Numbered from the stretch's first letter, positions 35,223-45,229 are shown. The stretch is DNA of 55,561 nt from Nitrospirota bacterium (GCA_021789555.1 JAJYJK010000012.1:1-55561); one strand, 5' to 3'. Notes: generated by a model not told the origin, from the sequence alone. Numbers and translations are program-made.

Positions 35223-35672
35223 TTGCCTCACTTCACCCTATCGCTTTCTCCACAAGCTGGGCCTGTAGTAACCGCTGTATGTAGTGTGAGCGCAGAGCGT
35301 CGAGACGCGCTTACTAGAGCTAATGAACCTATCCCCGACCTAGTAACAATGCGCGCACTGGTTGATACAGGTGCAAGTTCTACATGTATAGATGCTGCAG
35401 TTATCCGGGCATTAAATTTGACCCCGACTGGAAGCCAGCAAGTAAACACTCCAAGCACAGGAACTGAACCAGCTACTTTAGAACAATACGATGTGGGTCT
35501 TATAATACCTGCGGCTACTCGTGACCATGTCCCATTCTACTTACCTACGTTGCCTGTTTTATGTACTGATCTCGCTGGACAAGGTATTCAGGCCCTAATC
35601 GGGCGTGACGTGTTAGCGCATTGCGTCCTTACTTATAACGGCAGTGCAGACTCATTTATCCTTGCTTACTGA
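35223..35672 (+). CDS. transposon passenger: retropepsin-like aspartic protease
   Basis: A 149-residue protein with the retropepsin active-site triad in RALVDTGASSTCID (D48-T49-G50-A51) and the second signature ALIGRDVLAHC (about residues 124-134), as in dimeric single-domain aspartic proteases. No signal peptide is seen. The start is TTG at 35223 (MPHFTLSLSP); no ATG is suitably placed until well into the domain. It follows the DUF5678-like gene by three bases. Its 3' end overlaps the convergent KGG-protein gene by 21 bases. Substrate unknown; proteolytic activity is inferred from the motif. Confidence 0.75.
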   Translation: MPHFTLSLSPQAGPVVTAVCSVSAERRDALTRANEPIPDLVTMRALVDTGASSTCIDAAVIRALNLTPTGSQQVNTPSTGTEPATLEQYDVGLIIPAATRDHVPFYLPTLPVLCTDLAGQGIQALIGRDVLAHCVLTYNGSADSFILAY

Positions 35673-35891
35673 TTTAGTCCATCTTACCTGAGCGGCATTA
35701 ATAGCTATCGCTTTCCTTTTTTCGGCTGATAGCTTTTTGGCTCTCGCCTTCCCGCCTTTAAGCCCACCCTTTCGGGCGTACTCTTTAAGATCAGGCTTTT
35801 CCTCAATCTCGCCAGTGGCTATCTTGGCGACCTTGATAGCGGCCCCGATTACATCGGCAGGTCTCTTTTGTCCTTGCGGGCCTTTAGGCAT
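35652..35891 (-). CDS. transposon passenger: KGG-type small basic protein
   Basis: A 79-residue lysine-rich protein (start MPKGPQGQKRPADVIG). The core ARKGGLKGGKARAKKLS (about residues 39-55) followed by EKRKAIAINAAQVRW is a recurrent motif in small bacterial proteins often labelled histone-like or stress-induced. Nucleic-acid binding is plausible from the charge. It runs toward the protease-like gene and overlaps its 3' end by 21 bases; its start lies about 50 bases from the transposon right end. Confidence 0.75.
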   Translation of the reverse strand: MPKGPQGQKRPADVIGAAIKVAKIATGEIEEKPDLKEYARKGGLKGGKARAKKLSAEKRKAIAINAAQVRWTKSVSKDK

Positions 35892-35940
35892 ACTTTTATT
35901 ATGGCATAGGGGCTTTTCTTAATCCAGATGGCGGGCTAGG

Positions 35941-35957
35941 CAAACTGAGACACTACC
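35941..35957 (-). repeat. transposon right inverted repeat
   Basis: CAAACTGAGACACTACC, the exact complement of the left end at 33055-33071. Confidence 0.95.
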
Positions 35958-35965
35958 GATTTAGG
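35958..35965 (+). repeat. 8-bp target-site duplication, right copy
   Basis: gatttagg, identical to 33047-33054, directly outside the right end of the transposon. Confidence 0.9.
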
Positions 35966-35972
35966 GGTGGGT

Positions 35973-36001
35973 TTGACATTTACGCTCGTGTGTGCCATAT
36001 T
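35973..36001 (+). promoter_or_regulatory. candidate promoter of the second cold-shock gene
   Basis: TTGACA (35973-35978), 17-base spacer, CATATT (35996-36001). Only 15 bases separate the -35 box from the transposon end, so any activator site or upstream element has been displaced by the insertion. It gives a leader of about 115 nt. Confidence 0.5.
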
Positions 36002-36087
36002 TAACACCATCGGAGTTGCCAGAAGAGGCCAAAAAATCCGAAGGTGTTTTGCGGCTCGGGGACCTGGCCCCCTTTATAGCAAACCCC

Positions 36088-36111
36088 GAAATATTATATT
36101 TCCTTAGGAGG
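36088..36111 (+). promoter_or_regulatory. hairpin next to the cold-shock ribosome binding site
   Basis: GAAATA-tta-TATTTC (36088-36102) is a small A/U stem directly before the ribosome binding site taggagga. Its low stability suggests it could tune translation with temperature; this is inference. Confidence 0.35.
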
Positions 36112-36121
36112 AAAGCAGCAG

Positions 36122-36322
36122 ATGTCGAGTGGTTCAGTAAAATGGTTCAATGAGGCGAAGGGTTTCGGTTTCATCACTACAGACGACGGCAAAGACGTAT
36201 TCGTCCATTTCTCGGCCATCTCGGGCGATGGCTTCAAGACCCTTGCGGAAGGCGATCACGTAAACTTCGATATCGAGGCGGGCCCGAAAGGACCCCGGGC
36301 CGTTAACGTCGTAAAGGCCTGA
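36122..36322 (+). CDS. cold-shock protein (CspA family), second copy
   Basis: A 66-residue cold-shock domain with canonical RNP1 KGFGFI and RNP2 VFVHFS. It is similar throughout to the copy at 3903 but closer to the consensus. The start is set by taggaggaa. It has its own leader and a strong intrinsic terminator, so it is a monocistronic gene. The transposon sits just upstream of its promoter. Confidence 0.96.
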   Translation: MSSGSVKWFNEAKGFGFITTDDGKDVFVHFSAISGDGFKTLAEGDHVNFDIEAGPKGPRAVNVVKA

Positions 36323-36333
36323 AAGGTAGCGGT

Positions 36334-36377
36334 AAGCCCCCGGCCGTTCATTAGGCCGGGGGCTTTTTCTTTTTTTG
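36334..36377 (+). terminator. intrinsic terminator of the second cold-shock gene
   Basis: Stem AGCCCCCGGCC (36335-36345) with GGCCGGGGGCT (36354-36364), loop gttcatta, followed by a T-rich run (ttttctttttttg). Confidence 0.92.
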
Positions 36378-36442
36378 CCCCTCCGGCGGCCGGGCCGCCC
36401 CCGTTTGATAATTCCGCTCTCCATGGATCTCCGAATAGTCGT

Positions 36443-36448
36443 TATAAT
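36443..36448 (+). promoter_or_regulatory. -10 element placed for a leaderless mRNA
   Basis: TATAAT begins 12 bases before the ATG at 36455, so transcription would start at or next to the start codon. No Shine-Dalgarno sequence and no clear -35 box are visible. Confidence 0.45.
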
Positions 36449-36454
36449 AATGGG

Positions 36455-37078
36455 ATGTACAAATCCGGCGAGAAAGCGGCCTGGCAGAAGATAAGAGAAT
36501 TGGGCGATCAGATTCCCCGCACGGCGGGCATCGCCTTCGAGGGCGGCGCCTTCATGTTCCGCTCACTGGGAATGGATTTTCGCATAAGCCCCGGCGACGA
36601 GACGATAGAGCCGGCGGACGCCGAAGGCAAGTTATTCCTCTCAAGGTTCTCCTACTTCTTCAACCACCTCGCCCTGTGGTGGCTTGTCTGCTCAAGGGGA
36701 TTTTTACCGGCGGCGGGCAGGCTCGTAAGGCCGCAGGGGCTTTCCGGCGCGGAGGCCTTTTTCAGGGGTACGCACACGCTTCCCCTGGATGGGCTTGCGC
36801 GGCGCTACGGCAACGACAAAGAAGGGTTTATCAAAAAGGCGCGGGCATTGGGGGGGATAACCGGTGAAAAACCCGGCTCGGCCGGTGGAAACCTCTCCGC
36901 CGACGGCTCGGCGCTGCTTTCGCCAGCCCCCGGCTTTCCGGCCTATATCCTTTTATGGCTCGAAGACGAAGAGTTCCCCGCCAGGGCGGACATGCTGCTT
37001 CCTTTCAGCATCGGCGTCATCCTCCCGCTGGATGTCATCTGGTGCGCCGCGATGCTCTGTCTTCTGCCGATGTTCTGA
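36455..37078 (+). CDS. DUF3786 domain protein
   Basis: A 207-residue cytoplasmic protein. The order of motifs GIAFEGGAFMFRSLGMDF near the N-terminus, then LFLSRFSYFFNHLA, FFRGTHTLPLDGLARRYG in the middle and LWLEDEEFPARADMLLPFS near the end matches DUF3786, a family seen mainly in anaerobes and sometimes linked to corrinoid or CO metabolism. Function is unknown. Start: ATG at 36455 without a ribosome binding site but with a TATAAT 12 bases upstream. It is followed after eight bases by a radical SAM gene. Confidence 0.75.
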   Translation: MYKSGEKAAWQKIRELGDQIPRTAGIAFEGGAFMFRSLGMDFRISPGDETIEPADAEGKLFLSRFSYFFNHLALWWLVCSRGFLPAAGRLVRPQGLSGAEAFFRGTHTLPLDGLARRYGNDKEGFIKKARALGGITGEKPGSAGGNLSADGSALLSPAPGFPAYILLWLEDEEFPARADMLLPFSIGVILPLDVIWCAAMLCLLPMF

Positions 37079-37086
37079 GGGGAAAG

Positions 37087-39883
<2,797 letters not shown>

Positions 39884-40056
39884 CTATCTGCCCGCCCCCC
39901 AGGGCGTTTTGCCATTAATGGCCTCATAAAAAAATTTTTTTGAAAAACACAGCTTTTTTATGGCAATATTAGAATCCCTGAGAAGGCTCTGAATAATTTG
40001 AAATGCAAGGGGATTTTTAATTAGAATAAAAAGACTCTATCTGGAGGAAGCCGAGA

Positions 40057-40632
40057 ATGTCCGAGATGATTGAAATCAGATGGCATGGCAGAGGGGGCCA
40101 GGGGACCGTGACTGCCGCGAAGGTGCTGGCCGATGCCTGCCTGAGCGGAGGCCGTTACGTGCAGGCGTTTCCCGAATACGGGCCGGAGAGGGCCGGTGCG
40201 CCCCTGAGGGCGTATAACCGGATATCCGACCGGGAGTTGAGGCTTTATTGTCCCGTCACCAATCCGAAGGTCGTGGGCGTTGTCGATGCAACCATCATGG
40301 ACGCGATGAATGTCGCCGAGGGCGCCACGGACGATGCCATCTTCGTCGTCAACACCACTAAAGAGCCGGCGGAGATAAGAAAGGCCCTGGGCGCAAAGCC
40401 CACCCAGAAGGTATTCACGATAGACGCCACAAGCATAGCGATGGGCGAGATAGGCAGGCCGCTCCCCAACTCCCCGATGCTGGGCGCGGTCGTGAGGGCC
40501 ACGGGGCTTGTCGAGCTGCCTCACCTCGCGGATGAGGTAAGAAAGAGTTTTGGGAAGAAATTTTCGGAGAAGATAATAAACGGCAACCTTAAGGCCGTTG
40601 AAAGGGGATACAAGGAGGTCAGGGAAGGATGA
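40057..40632 (+). CDS. porC: 2-oxoacid (pyruvate):ferredoxin oxidoreductase, gamma subunit
   Basis: A 191-residue subunit. EIRWHGRGGQGTVTAAKVLADA at the N-terminus and PEYGPERAGAPLRAYNRIS are gamma-domain signatures. It forms the first gene of the order gamma-delta-alpha-beta, as in four-subunit pyruvate:ferredoxin oxidoreductases that interconvert pyruvate with acetyl-CoA and CO2 using ferredoxin. A good ribosome binding site (ctggaggaa) precedes it. The stop overlaps the next gene by four bases. Confidence 0.9.
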   Translation: MSEMIEIRWHGRGGQGTVTAAKVLADACLSGGRYVQAFPEYGPERAGAPLRAYNRISDRELRLYCPVTNPKVVGVVDATIMDAMNVAEGATDDAIFVVNTTKEPAEIRKALGAKPTQKVFTIDATSIAMGEIGRPLPNSPMLGAVVRATGLVELPHLADEVRKSFGKKFSEKIINGNLKAVERGYKEVREG

Positions 40633-40916
40633 AGAAGTGGACGGAGCTAGTGCCCGGCGCCGTTGTGCTTGAGGCGGGCAGTTCGGCCAGGTTCAAGACC
40701 GGCTCCTGGAGGACGTTCAAGCCCCGCTGGGTCCCGGAAAACTGCATACAGTGTCTCATGTGCTGGCTTTACTGCCCGGACATGGCCGTCAAGGTGGTCG
40801 ACGGCAAGATGACGGGCTTCGATTACGATTACTGCAAGGGTTGCGGGGTCTGTGCCAAGGAATGCCCCGGCAAACAGGGGAAAAAGGCGATTGTCATGGA
40901 ACCGGAGGGCAAATAA
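40629..40916 (+). CDS. porD: 2-oxoacid:ferredoxin oxidoreductase, delta (ferredoxin) subunit
   Basis: A 95-residue protein with two [4Fe-4S] motifs: CIQCLMCWLYCPD and CKGCGVCAKECPG, the 2x C-x2-C-x2-C-x3-C ferredoxin pattern. It passes electrons from the catalytic subunits to external ferredoxin. ATGA overlap with the gamma gene; TAATG overlap with the alpha gene. Confidence 0.92.
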   Translation: MKKWTELVPGAVVLEAGSSARFKTGSWRTFKPRWVPENCIQCLMCWLYCPDMAVKVVDGKMTGFDYDYCKGCGVCAKECPGKQGKKAIVMEPEGK

Positions 40917-42103
40917 TGGGCAAGATAGTCGCTGTTACCGGAAACGAAGCCGTAGCAAACGCCTTGAGGCAGGCCGACCCCGATGTCTGCTCCCTGTATC
41001 CCATAACCCCGCAGACCGACATAGTCCAGAGGTTTTCGTCCTTTGTCTCGAACGGGGTGGTGAAGACGGAGCTTTTGAACGCAGAAAGCGAGCACTCCGC
41101 CATGTCGGCTGCGATAGGCGCGGCCGCGGCGGGCGGCAGGGTGATAACGGCCACCTCCTCCCAGGGGATGGCCCTCATGTGGGAGATGCTCCATATAGCC
41201 TCCGGCATGAACCTCCCCATAATCATGCCGCTTGTAAACAGGGCGCTTTCGGCCCCCCTGAACATCCACGGGGACCACTCCGACGGCATGGGCGCAAGGG
41301 ACACCGGCTGGATACAGCTCTGGAGCGAGAGCGCGCAGGAGGCCTACGACAACACCATCATGGCCTTTAGAATTGGCGAGCACATGGACATAAGGCTTCC
41401 CGTAATGGTCTGCATGGACGGTTTTATCGTGAGCCACTCCATTGCGAGGATGGAATATCTGGAGGACGAAGAGGTCAAAAACTTCATCGGCCCCTATGCG
41501 CCGAAAAACCCGCTCCTGGATATCGAGCACCCGAAGAGTTTCGGCCCGCTGATACTCACCGACCTCTATCATGAGTACAAACGGCTCCAGCACGAGATAA
41601 TGGGCCGTGTAAAGGGTGTGGCGCTGAAGGTGTCGGATGAGTTTGCAAAAATCTCCGGAAGGAAATACGGGCTTTTCGAGGCCTACCGCCTGGAGGACGC
41701 CGAGATCGCCCTCGTCATCCTGAACTCCGCCGCCGGCACGTCCAAGGACGTGGTTGACGAGCTGAGGGACAAGGGGATCAAGGCCGGGCTCCTGAAGCCG
41801 AGGCTCTTCCGGCCCTTCCCGTACGAAGAAGTCGGCGAGGCCCTCGCGCACCTGAAGGCGGTCTGCGTCATGGACAGGGCGGACTCCTTCGGCGGCTACG
41901 GCCCGATGTTCATGGAGATAAGCTCGGCCATGTATCAGAACGTCGGCACGGGGCGGAAACCGAAACTCATAAACAAGATATACGGGCTGGGCGGAAGAGA
42001 CTACATGCCCCACGACGCGAGACAGGTGCTCCTGGAGCTTCACGAGATAGCCGGGGGCGCCCCCGTGAGGGTTGTTAAAGAATACATAGGAGTGAGGGAA
42101 TAA
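40916..42103 (+). CDS. porA: 2-oxoacid (pyruvate):ferredoxin oxidoreductase, alpha subunit
   Basis: A 395-residue subunit. The N-terminal pyrimidine-binding domain shows VCSLYPITPQTDIVQ and ELLNAESEHSAMSAAIGAA; the loop ATSSQGMALMWEML is typical. The transketolase C-terminal-like domain begins at about residue 265. The start shares one base with the delta stop (TAATG); a longer frame upstream is a shadow. Confidence 0.9.
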   Translation: MGKIVAVTGNEAVANALRQADPDVCSLYPITPQTDIVQRFSSFVSNGVVKTELLNAESEHSAMSAAIGAAAAGGRVITATSSQGMALMWEMLHIASGMNLPIIMPLVNRALSAPLNIHGDHSDGMGARDTGWIQLWSESAQEAYDNTIMAFRIGEHMDIRLPVMVCMDGFIVSHSIARMEYLEDEEVKNFIGPYAPKNPLLDIEHPKSFGPLILTDLYHEYKRLQHEIMGRVKGVALKVSDEFAKISGRKYGLFEAYRLEDAEIALVILNSAAGTSKDVVDELRDKGIKAGLLKPRLFRPFPYEEVGEALAHLKAVCVMDRADSFGGYGPMFMEISSAMYQNVGTGRKPKLINKIYGLGGRDYMPHDARQVLLELHEIAGGAPVRVVKEYIGVRE

Positions 42104-43105
42104 ATGGAACTTTCAACCAAGGAACTTTTAAAGTGGTCGGCCGAGGTGAAGCTGAGGCAGAAATCCAAGCAGGAAGCCCGCTTCGAGCACGGGCACAGGA
42201 TGTGCGCCGGCTGCGGGGCGCCCACAGTGGTCAAGATGGTCCTCATGGCCACGGAGTACCCGGTCGTCGTCTCCAACGCCACGGGCTGCCTGGAGGTCTC
42301 TTCCTGCATCCAGGACTATACCGCCTGGAAGGTGCCGTGGATACATACCGCGTTCGAGAACGCCGCGGCCACCCTGGCCGGTGTTGAGACGATGTACAGG
42401 GCGCTCCGGAAGAGAGAGTCCGGCAAGTCTTCCCCGGCGGAAAATGTGAAGTTCATCGCGTTCGGCGGGGACGGAGGCACCTATGACATCGGCCTGCAGA
42501 GCCTTTCTGGGGCCATGGAGCGGGGCCACGACATGCTCTACGTCTGCTACGACAACGGGGCCTACATGAACACCGGCATCCAGCGCTCGAGCGCAACACC
42601 GCTTGGCGCGGACACCACCACCTCGCCCATTGGCTCGGCAAACCCGGGCGGCAAGCTCCAGTCCAGGAAGGACCTTACCCGCATAATGGCGGCCCACGGC
42701 ATACCCTATGCCGCGCAGGCAAGCCCCTCCCACTGGCTGGACCTGATGACCAAGGTGAAGAAGGCCCACGAGATAAAGGGGCCCAAGTTCATAAACATCC
42801 TCTCCCCCTGCAACCGCGGCTGGAGGACGGCCACCGACAACTCGATAGAGATTTCGAGGCTCGCGGTCGAGACCTGCTACTGGCCCCTCTACGAGGTGGA
42901 AGACGGAAAGCTCAGGGTCACCGTCATCCCGGAGGAGAAAAAGCCCGCCGATCTGTTTTTAAAACCCCAGGGGAGGTTCAAGCACCTCTTCGCCCCGGAA
43001 AACGAGGCCTTCCTGAAGAAGGTCCAGGGCGAGATAGACAGGGTCTGGGAGGGGCTTTTGAAGGAGTCCGCCGCCTCCGCGGAAACGGGCAACCGGGCCG
43101 GGTAA
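42104..43105 (+). CDS. porB: 2-oxoacid (pyruvate):ferredoxin oxidoreductase, beta subunit
   Basis: A 333-residue thiamine-diphosphate-binding subunit. HRMCAGCGAPT and NATGCLEVSSC supply ligands of the proximal iron-sulfur cluster; GGDGGTYDIGLQSLSGA with YDNGAYMNTGIQRS is the ThDP/Mg motif. The ATPLGADTTTSP segment is typical of pyruvate-type beta subunits, though other 2-oxoacids cannot be excluded. ATG directly abuts the alpha stop. The mglB-like gene begins four bases after its stop, so they share a transcript. Confidence 0.9.
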   Translation: MELSTKELLKWSAEVKLRQKSKQEARFEHGHRMCAGCGAPTVVKMVLMATEYPVVVSNATGCLEVSSCIQDYTAWKVPWIHTAFENAAATLAGVETMYRALRKRESGKSSPAENVKFIAFGGDGGTYDIGLQSLSGAMERGHDMLYVCYDNGAYMNTGIQRSSATPLGADTTTSPIGSANPGGKLQSRKDLTRIMAAHGIPYAAQASPSHWLDLMTKVKKAHEIKGPKFINILSPCNRGWRTATDNSIEISRLAVETCYWPLYEVEDGKLRVTVIPEEKKPADLFLKPQGRFKHLFAPENEAFLKKVQGEIDRVWEGLLKESAASAETGNRAG

Positions 43106-43109
43106 GTCT

Positions 43110-43604
43110 ATGCCTGAGTTCGACCTCATCATTTACGAGAGCGAGTTCAGGCGCTTCGAGAAGGAGCTTAAGAGGCTCCGGTCCGAGTCGAATTCGAGGG
43201 CGGTCTTTCTTATTTCGGGAGACGGCCAGCTCATCGCATCCGCGGGGGAGACCGGGGGGCTCGACACCACCGGCCTGGCCACGCTTGCGGCCGCCAATCT
43301 CGCGGCCGCCGGGGAGATTGCGAGGTCTTTGGGGCAGAGGCAGTTCAGCGGGTTTTTGCTTGAGGGCGAAGGGGGCAGCATTCAGATTTCACCCGTCGGA
43401 GAAAGACTCATTCTGGTTGTGCTCTTCGACAACCGGACTTCTGTGGGGCTTGTGAGGCTGCGGGTGAAGAAGGCCGGCCGGAAATTCCTCGATATACAGC
43501 AGGCGATCGCGCCGGTGTCCGCAACATCGCCTTCCTTGCCGGCGGGCGGGCACTTTGCCGGCATTACCGACGAGGACCTGGACAATCTTTTCAGGGCATT
43601 ATAG
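43110..43604 (+). CDS. mglB: Roadblock/LC7 domain protein, MglB-like
   Basis: A 164-residue protein with one roadblock/LC7 fold (about residues 10-130: SRAVFLISGDGQLIASAG, then TLAAANLAAAGEIARSLG and GERLILVVLFDN). MglB is the GTPase-activating partner of MglA in polarity control. The C-terminal tail (ITDEDLDNLFRAL) is a short amphipathic helix. The gene starts four bases after porB and is followed by mglA after 57 bases. Confidence 0.85.
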   Translation: MPEFDLIIYESEFRRFEKELKRLRSESNSRAVFLISGDGQLIASAGETGGLDTTGLATLAAANLAAAGEIARSLGQRQFSGFLLEGEGGSIQISPVGERLILVVLFDNRTSVGLVRLRVKKAGRKFLDIQQAIAPVSATSPSLPAGGHFAGITDEDLDNLFRAL

Positions 43605-43661
43605 TTTTTATACGCAGGGGCGCTGTTTGATGCGCCCTTCAGTCAGGAGAGTTTTATCGCC

Positions 43662-44243
43662 GTGTCTTTCGTGGACCTTTCCTCCAGGCAGATAAGCTGC
43701 AAGCTCGTCTATTACGGCCCCGGACTGGGCGGCAAGACGACCAACCTGAAATATATCCGCCGGAAAACAAGCCCCCTCCAGGGCAGGCTCATCTCGCTGG
43801 CCACGGAGACGGACCGGACGCTTTTTTTCGATTTCCTGCCCCTCTCGCTCGGCGAGATAAAAGGTTTCAAGGTGAGGTTTCACCTCTATACGGTCCCAGG
43901 GCAGGTGTTCTATGCCGCACCGAGAAAGCTGATACTGAAGGGCGCTGACGGCGTGGTCTTCGTCGCGGACAGCCGCATAGAGCGGATAGAGGCAAACCTG
44001 GAAGGCATCGGGGACCTCCGGCGCAACCTGGAGGAGCAGGGCCATGACCTCGCCCGCCTGCCCTTCGTCATTCAATATAACAAGCGCGATCTTGCAAACA
44101 TAGTCCCCTCTGAGCGTATGGATGAATGCCTGAACCCCGGTGGCGCGCCCGCGTTCGAGGCGGTGGCCACCCTGGGAAACGGCGTTCTGGAAACCTTCAA
44201 GGCCGCGGCGAGGCTTGTCCTGAGGCAGGTCGATAAGGGCTGA
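43662..44243 (+). CDS. mglA: Ras-like GTPase, MglA family
   Basis: A 193-residue small GTPase of the MglA/gliding-polarity family. The P-loop is YYGPGLGGKTTNL (about residues 17-29). Switch II reads TVPGQVFY, the VPGQ variant typical of MglA, and the guanine specificity motif is QYNKRDL. GTG start at 43662 with aggaga 11 bases upstream. A strong intrinsic terminator follows after about 50 bases. Linked to the mglB-like gene, so likely forms a GTPase/GAP pair affecting cell polarity or motility. Confidence 0.92.
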   Translation: MSFVDLSSRQISCKLVYYGPGLGGKTTNLKYIRRKTSPLQGRLISLATETDRTLFFDFLPLSLGEIKGFKVRFHLYTVPGQVFYAAPRKLILKGADGVVFVADSRIERIEANLEGIGDLRRNLEEQGHDLARLPFVIQYNKRDLANIVPSERMDECLNPGGAPAFEAVATLGNGVLETFKAAARLVLRQVDKG

Positions 44244-44295
44244 GGCCCGTCTTCCCGGCTCTCCGAGACGCAGGAAATGGCCGTTTAAAAAAAGC

Positions 44296-44328
44296 AAAGG
44301 GGGCGGTCGAAACCGCCCCCTTTTTTTC
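44296..44328 (+). terminator. intrinsic terminator after mglA
   Basis: A 12-bp stem, AAAGGGGGCGGT with ACCGCCCCCTTT, tetraloop cgaa, followed by further T residues. The A-run on the left makes it bidirectional, serving the convergent lipoprotein gene too. Confidence 0.93.
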
Positions 44329-44405
44329 GTCCTTAATGCAGAGAATTTTTTATTTCTATATTCGCTCGCTATCCATTTATCAAAATTCCCGATTTTAAGA
44401 TAGGC

Positions 44406-44834
44406 TCAGTACCCCGGCCTCTCCGAGACGCTTGTGCAGACCTCCTTTACGCGGTTCTTCACGAGCTGGCCGTGGTCCCAGACGCGCTCGCGCACCTTCC
44501 TGCATCTCGTGTGCTCATCGGGATAATAGACCCTGGATTCGGGTTCGGCCCTGTAGACCCCCTGTCCGTTGTCGGTCTGGTACTGAACGGGCTGGCCCGT
44601 AGCAACGGCCTGCTGGTTGGCCTGCGCCGATACGTCCGCAATCGTCGCGCCGGCCAGTGCGCCCAGTGCGCCGCCTATCACGCCGCCGCGCCATGGGTTC
44701 CTGCTGTCCAGGAAAGCGCCCGCGATGCCGCCCAGCACACCTCCCACGCCCGCGCCCCGCGCCTGGTATTCCGTGCAGCCGTAGGAAACAGCGATGAGGG
44801 CCAACAACAATAAAACGCAAGTCAGTTTCTTCAT
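44406..44834 (-). CDS. glycine-zipper outer-membrane-type lipoprotein
   Basis: A 142-residue lipoprotein. MKKLTCVLLLLALIAVSYGC is a lipoprotein signal peptide with cysteine 20 as the likely lipid-modified residue. A glycine-zipper repeat follows (GAGVGGVLGGIAGAFLD, then GGVIGGALGALAGATIAD), as in SlyB/17-kDa-antigen-like proteins. The C-terminal half has a pair of cysteines (TRCRKVRE, KEVCTS). The start at 44834 has aaggaga upstream; a longer frame is not supported. It is convergent with mglA. Confidence 0.85.
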   Translation of the reverse strand: MKKLTCVLLLLALIAVSYGCTEYQARGAGVGGVLGGIAGAFLDSRNPWRGGVIGGALGALAGATIADVSAQANQQAVATGQPVQYQTDNGQGVYRAEPESRVYYPDEHTRCRKVRERVWDHGQLVKNRVKEVCTSVSERPGY

Positions 44835-45065
44835 AGACTCTCCTTCTTTCTCCTTCTCGATCTTTGACCGGCCGTTTTCCATATGCCGGTTTGCCTGCTT
44901 CACCCTGAAATGCGTCCATTCTAAGGACAAATCATGTATTAATTATGAAACAAATTGCTGTTTTTCTCAATGGACGCAGATCACACACTTTCCGACTATT
45001 TTCTCAATTGACATTGGACGGCGCGCTGGATTTCACTTTCAACTGTTTCCTCATTTGACACTCAT

Positions 45066-45094
45066 TTGACATGGGCCCCGCGCCGGATTATACT
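45066..45094 (+). promoter_or_regulatory. promoter of the thiamine operon
   Basis: TTGACA (45066-45071), 17-base spacer, TATACT (45089-45094), a near-consensus sigma70-type promoter. It would start transcription near 45101, just before the riboswitch. Other TTGACA-like hexamers occur upstream between 45009 and 45060. Confidence 0.75.
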
Positions 45095-45107
45095 CTATAT
45101 CAAGTGA

Positions 45108-45211
45108 ACACCCTTGGGGGCGGTGCGGCCTTAAGGCCGGGCCTGAGACTCCGTTGAAGGAGGACCCCTTGAACCTGATGCGGGTAATGCCGCCGTAGGG
45201 ATAGGGAAGGT
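45108..45211 (+). ncRNA. TPP riboswitch aptamer (THI element)
   Basis: The conserved cores are all present in order: CTGAGA (45142-45147), ACCCCTTGAACCTGAT (about 45164-45179), gcgggTAATGCC and GTAGGGA. The helix between the two halves (ggccttaaggccgggc) is variable as usual. It lies before thiS-thiG-thiE-thiC and is followed by an intrinsic terminator, so TPP binding should end transcription early. Confidence 0.95.
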
Positions 45212-45229
45212 TATACGGGTCCTAAAGAC

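Larger units (their letters stand above)
33055..35957. mobile_element. IS1-family-like transposon with passenger genes (2,903 bp)
   Basis: The ends are a perfect 17-bp inverted repeat: GGTAGTGTCTCAGTTTG at 33055-33071 and its complement at 35941-35957. An 8-bp duplication, gatttagg, flanks it on both sides. Inside is one DDE transposase of IS1-family type on the minus strand, with two genes to its left and three to its right. Composition is clearly more AT-rich than the host genes. A simple IS1-type element is usually about 0.7-1.1 kb, so this is a passenger-carrying form. Intact ends, intact target duplication and an uninterrupted transposase suggest a recent, possibly still active insertion. 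No second pair of ends was found immediately around the transposase, so the cargo lies within the mobile unit. Confidence 0.92.
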
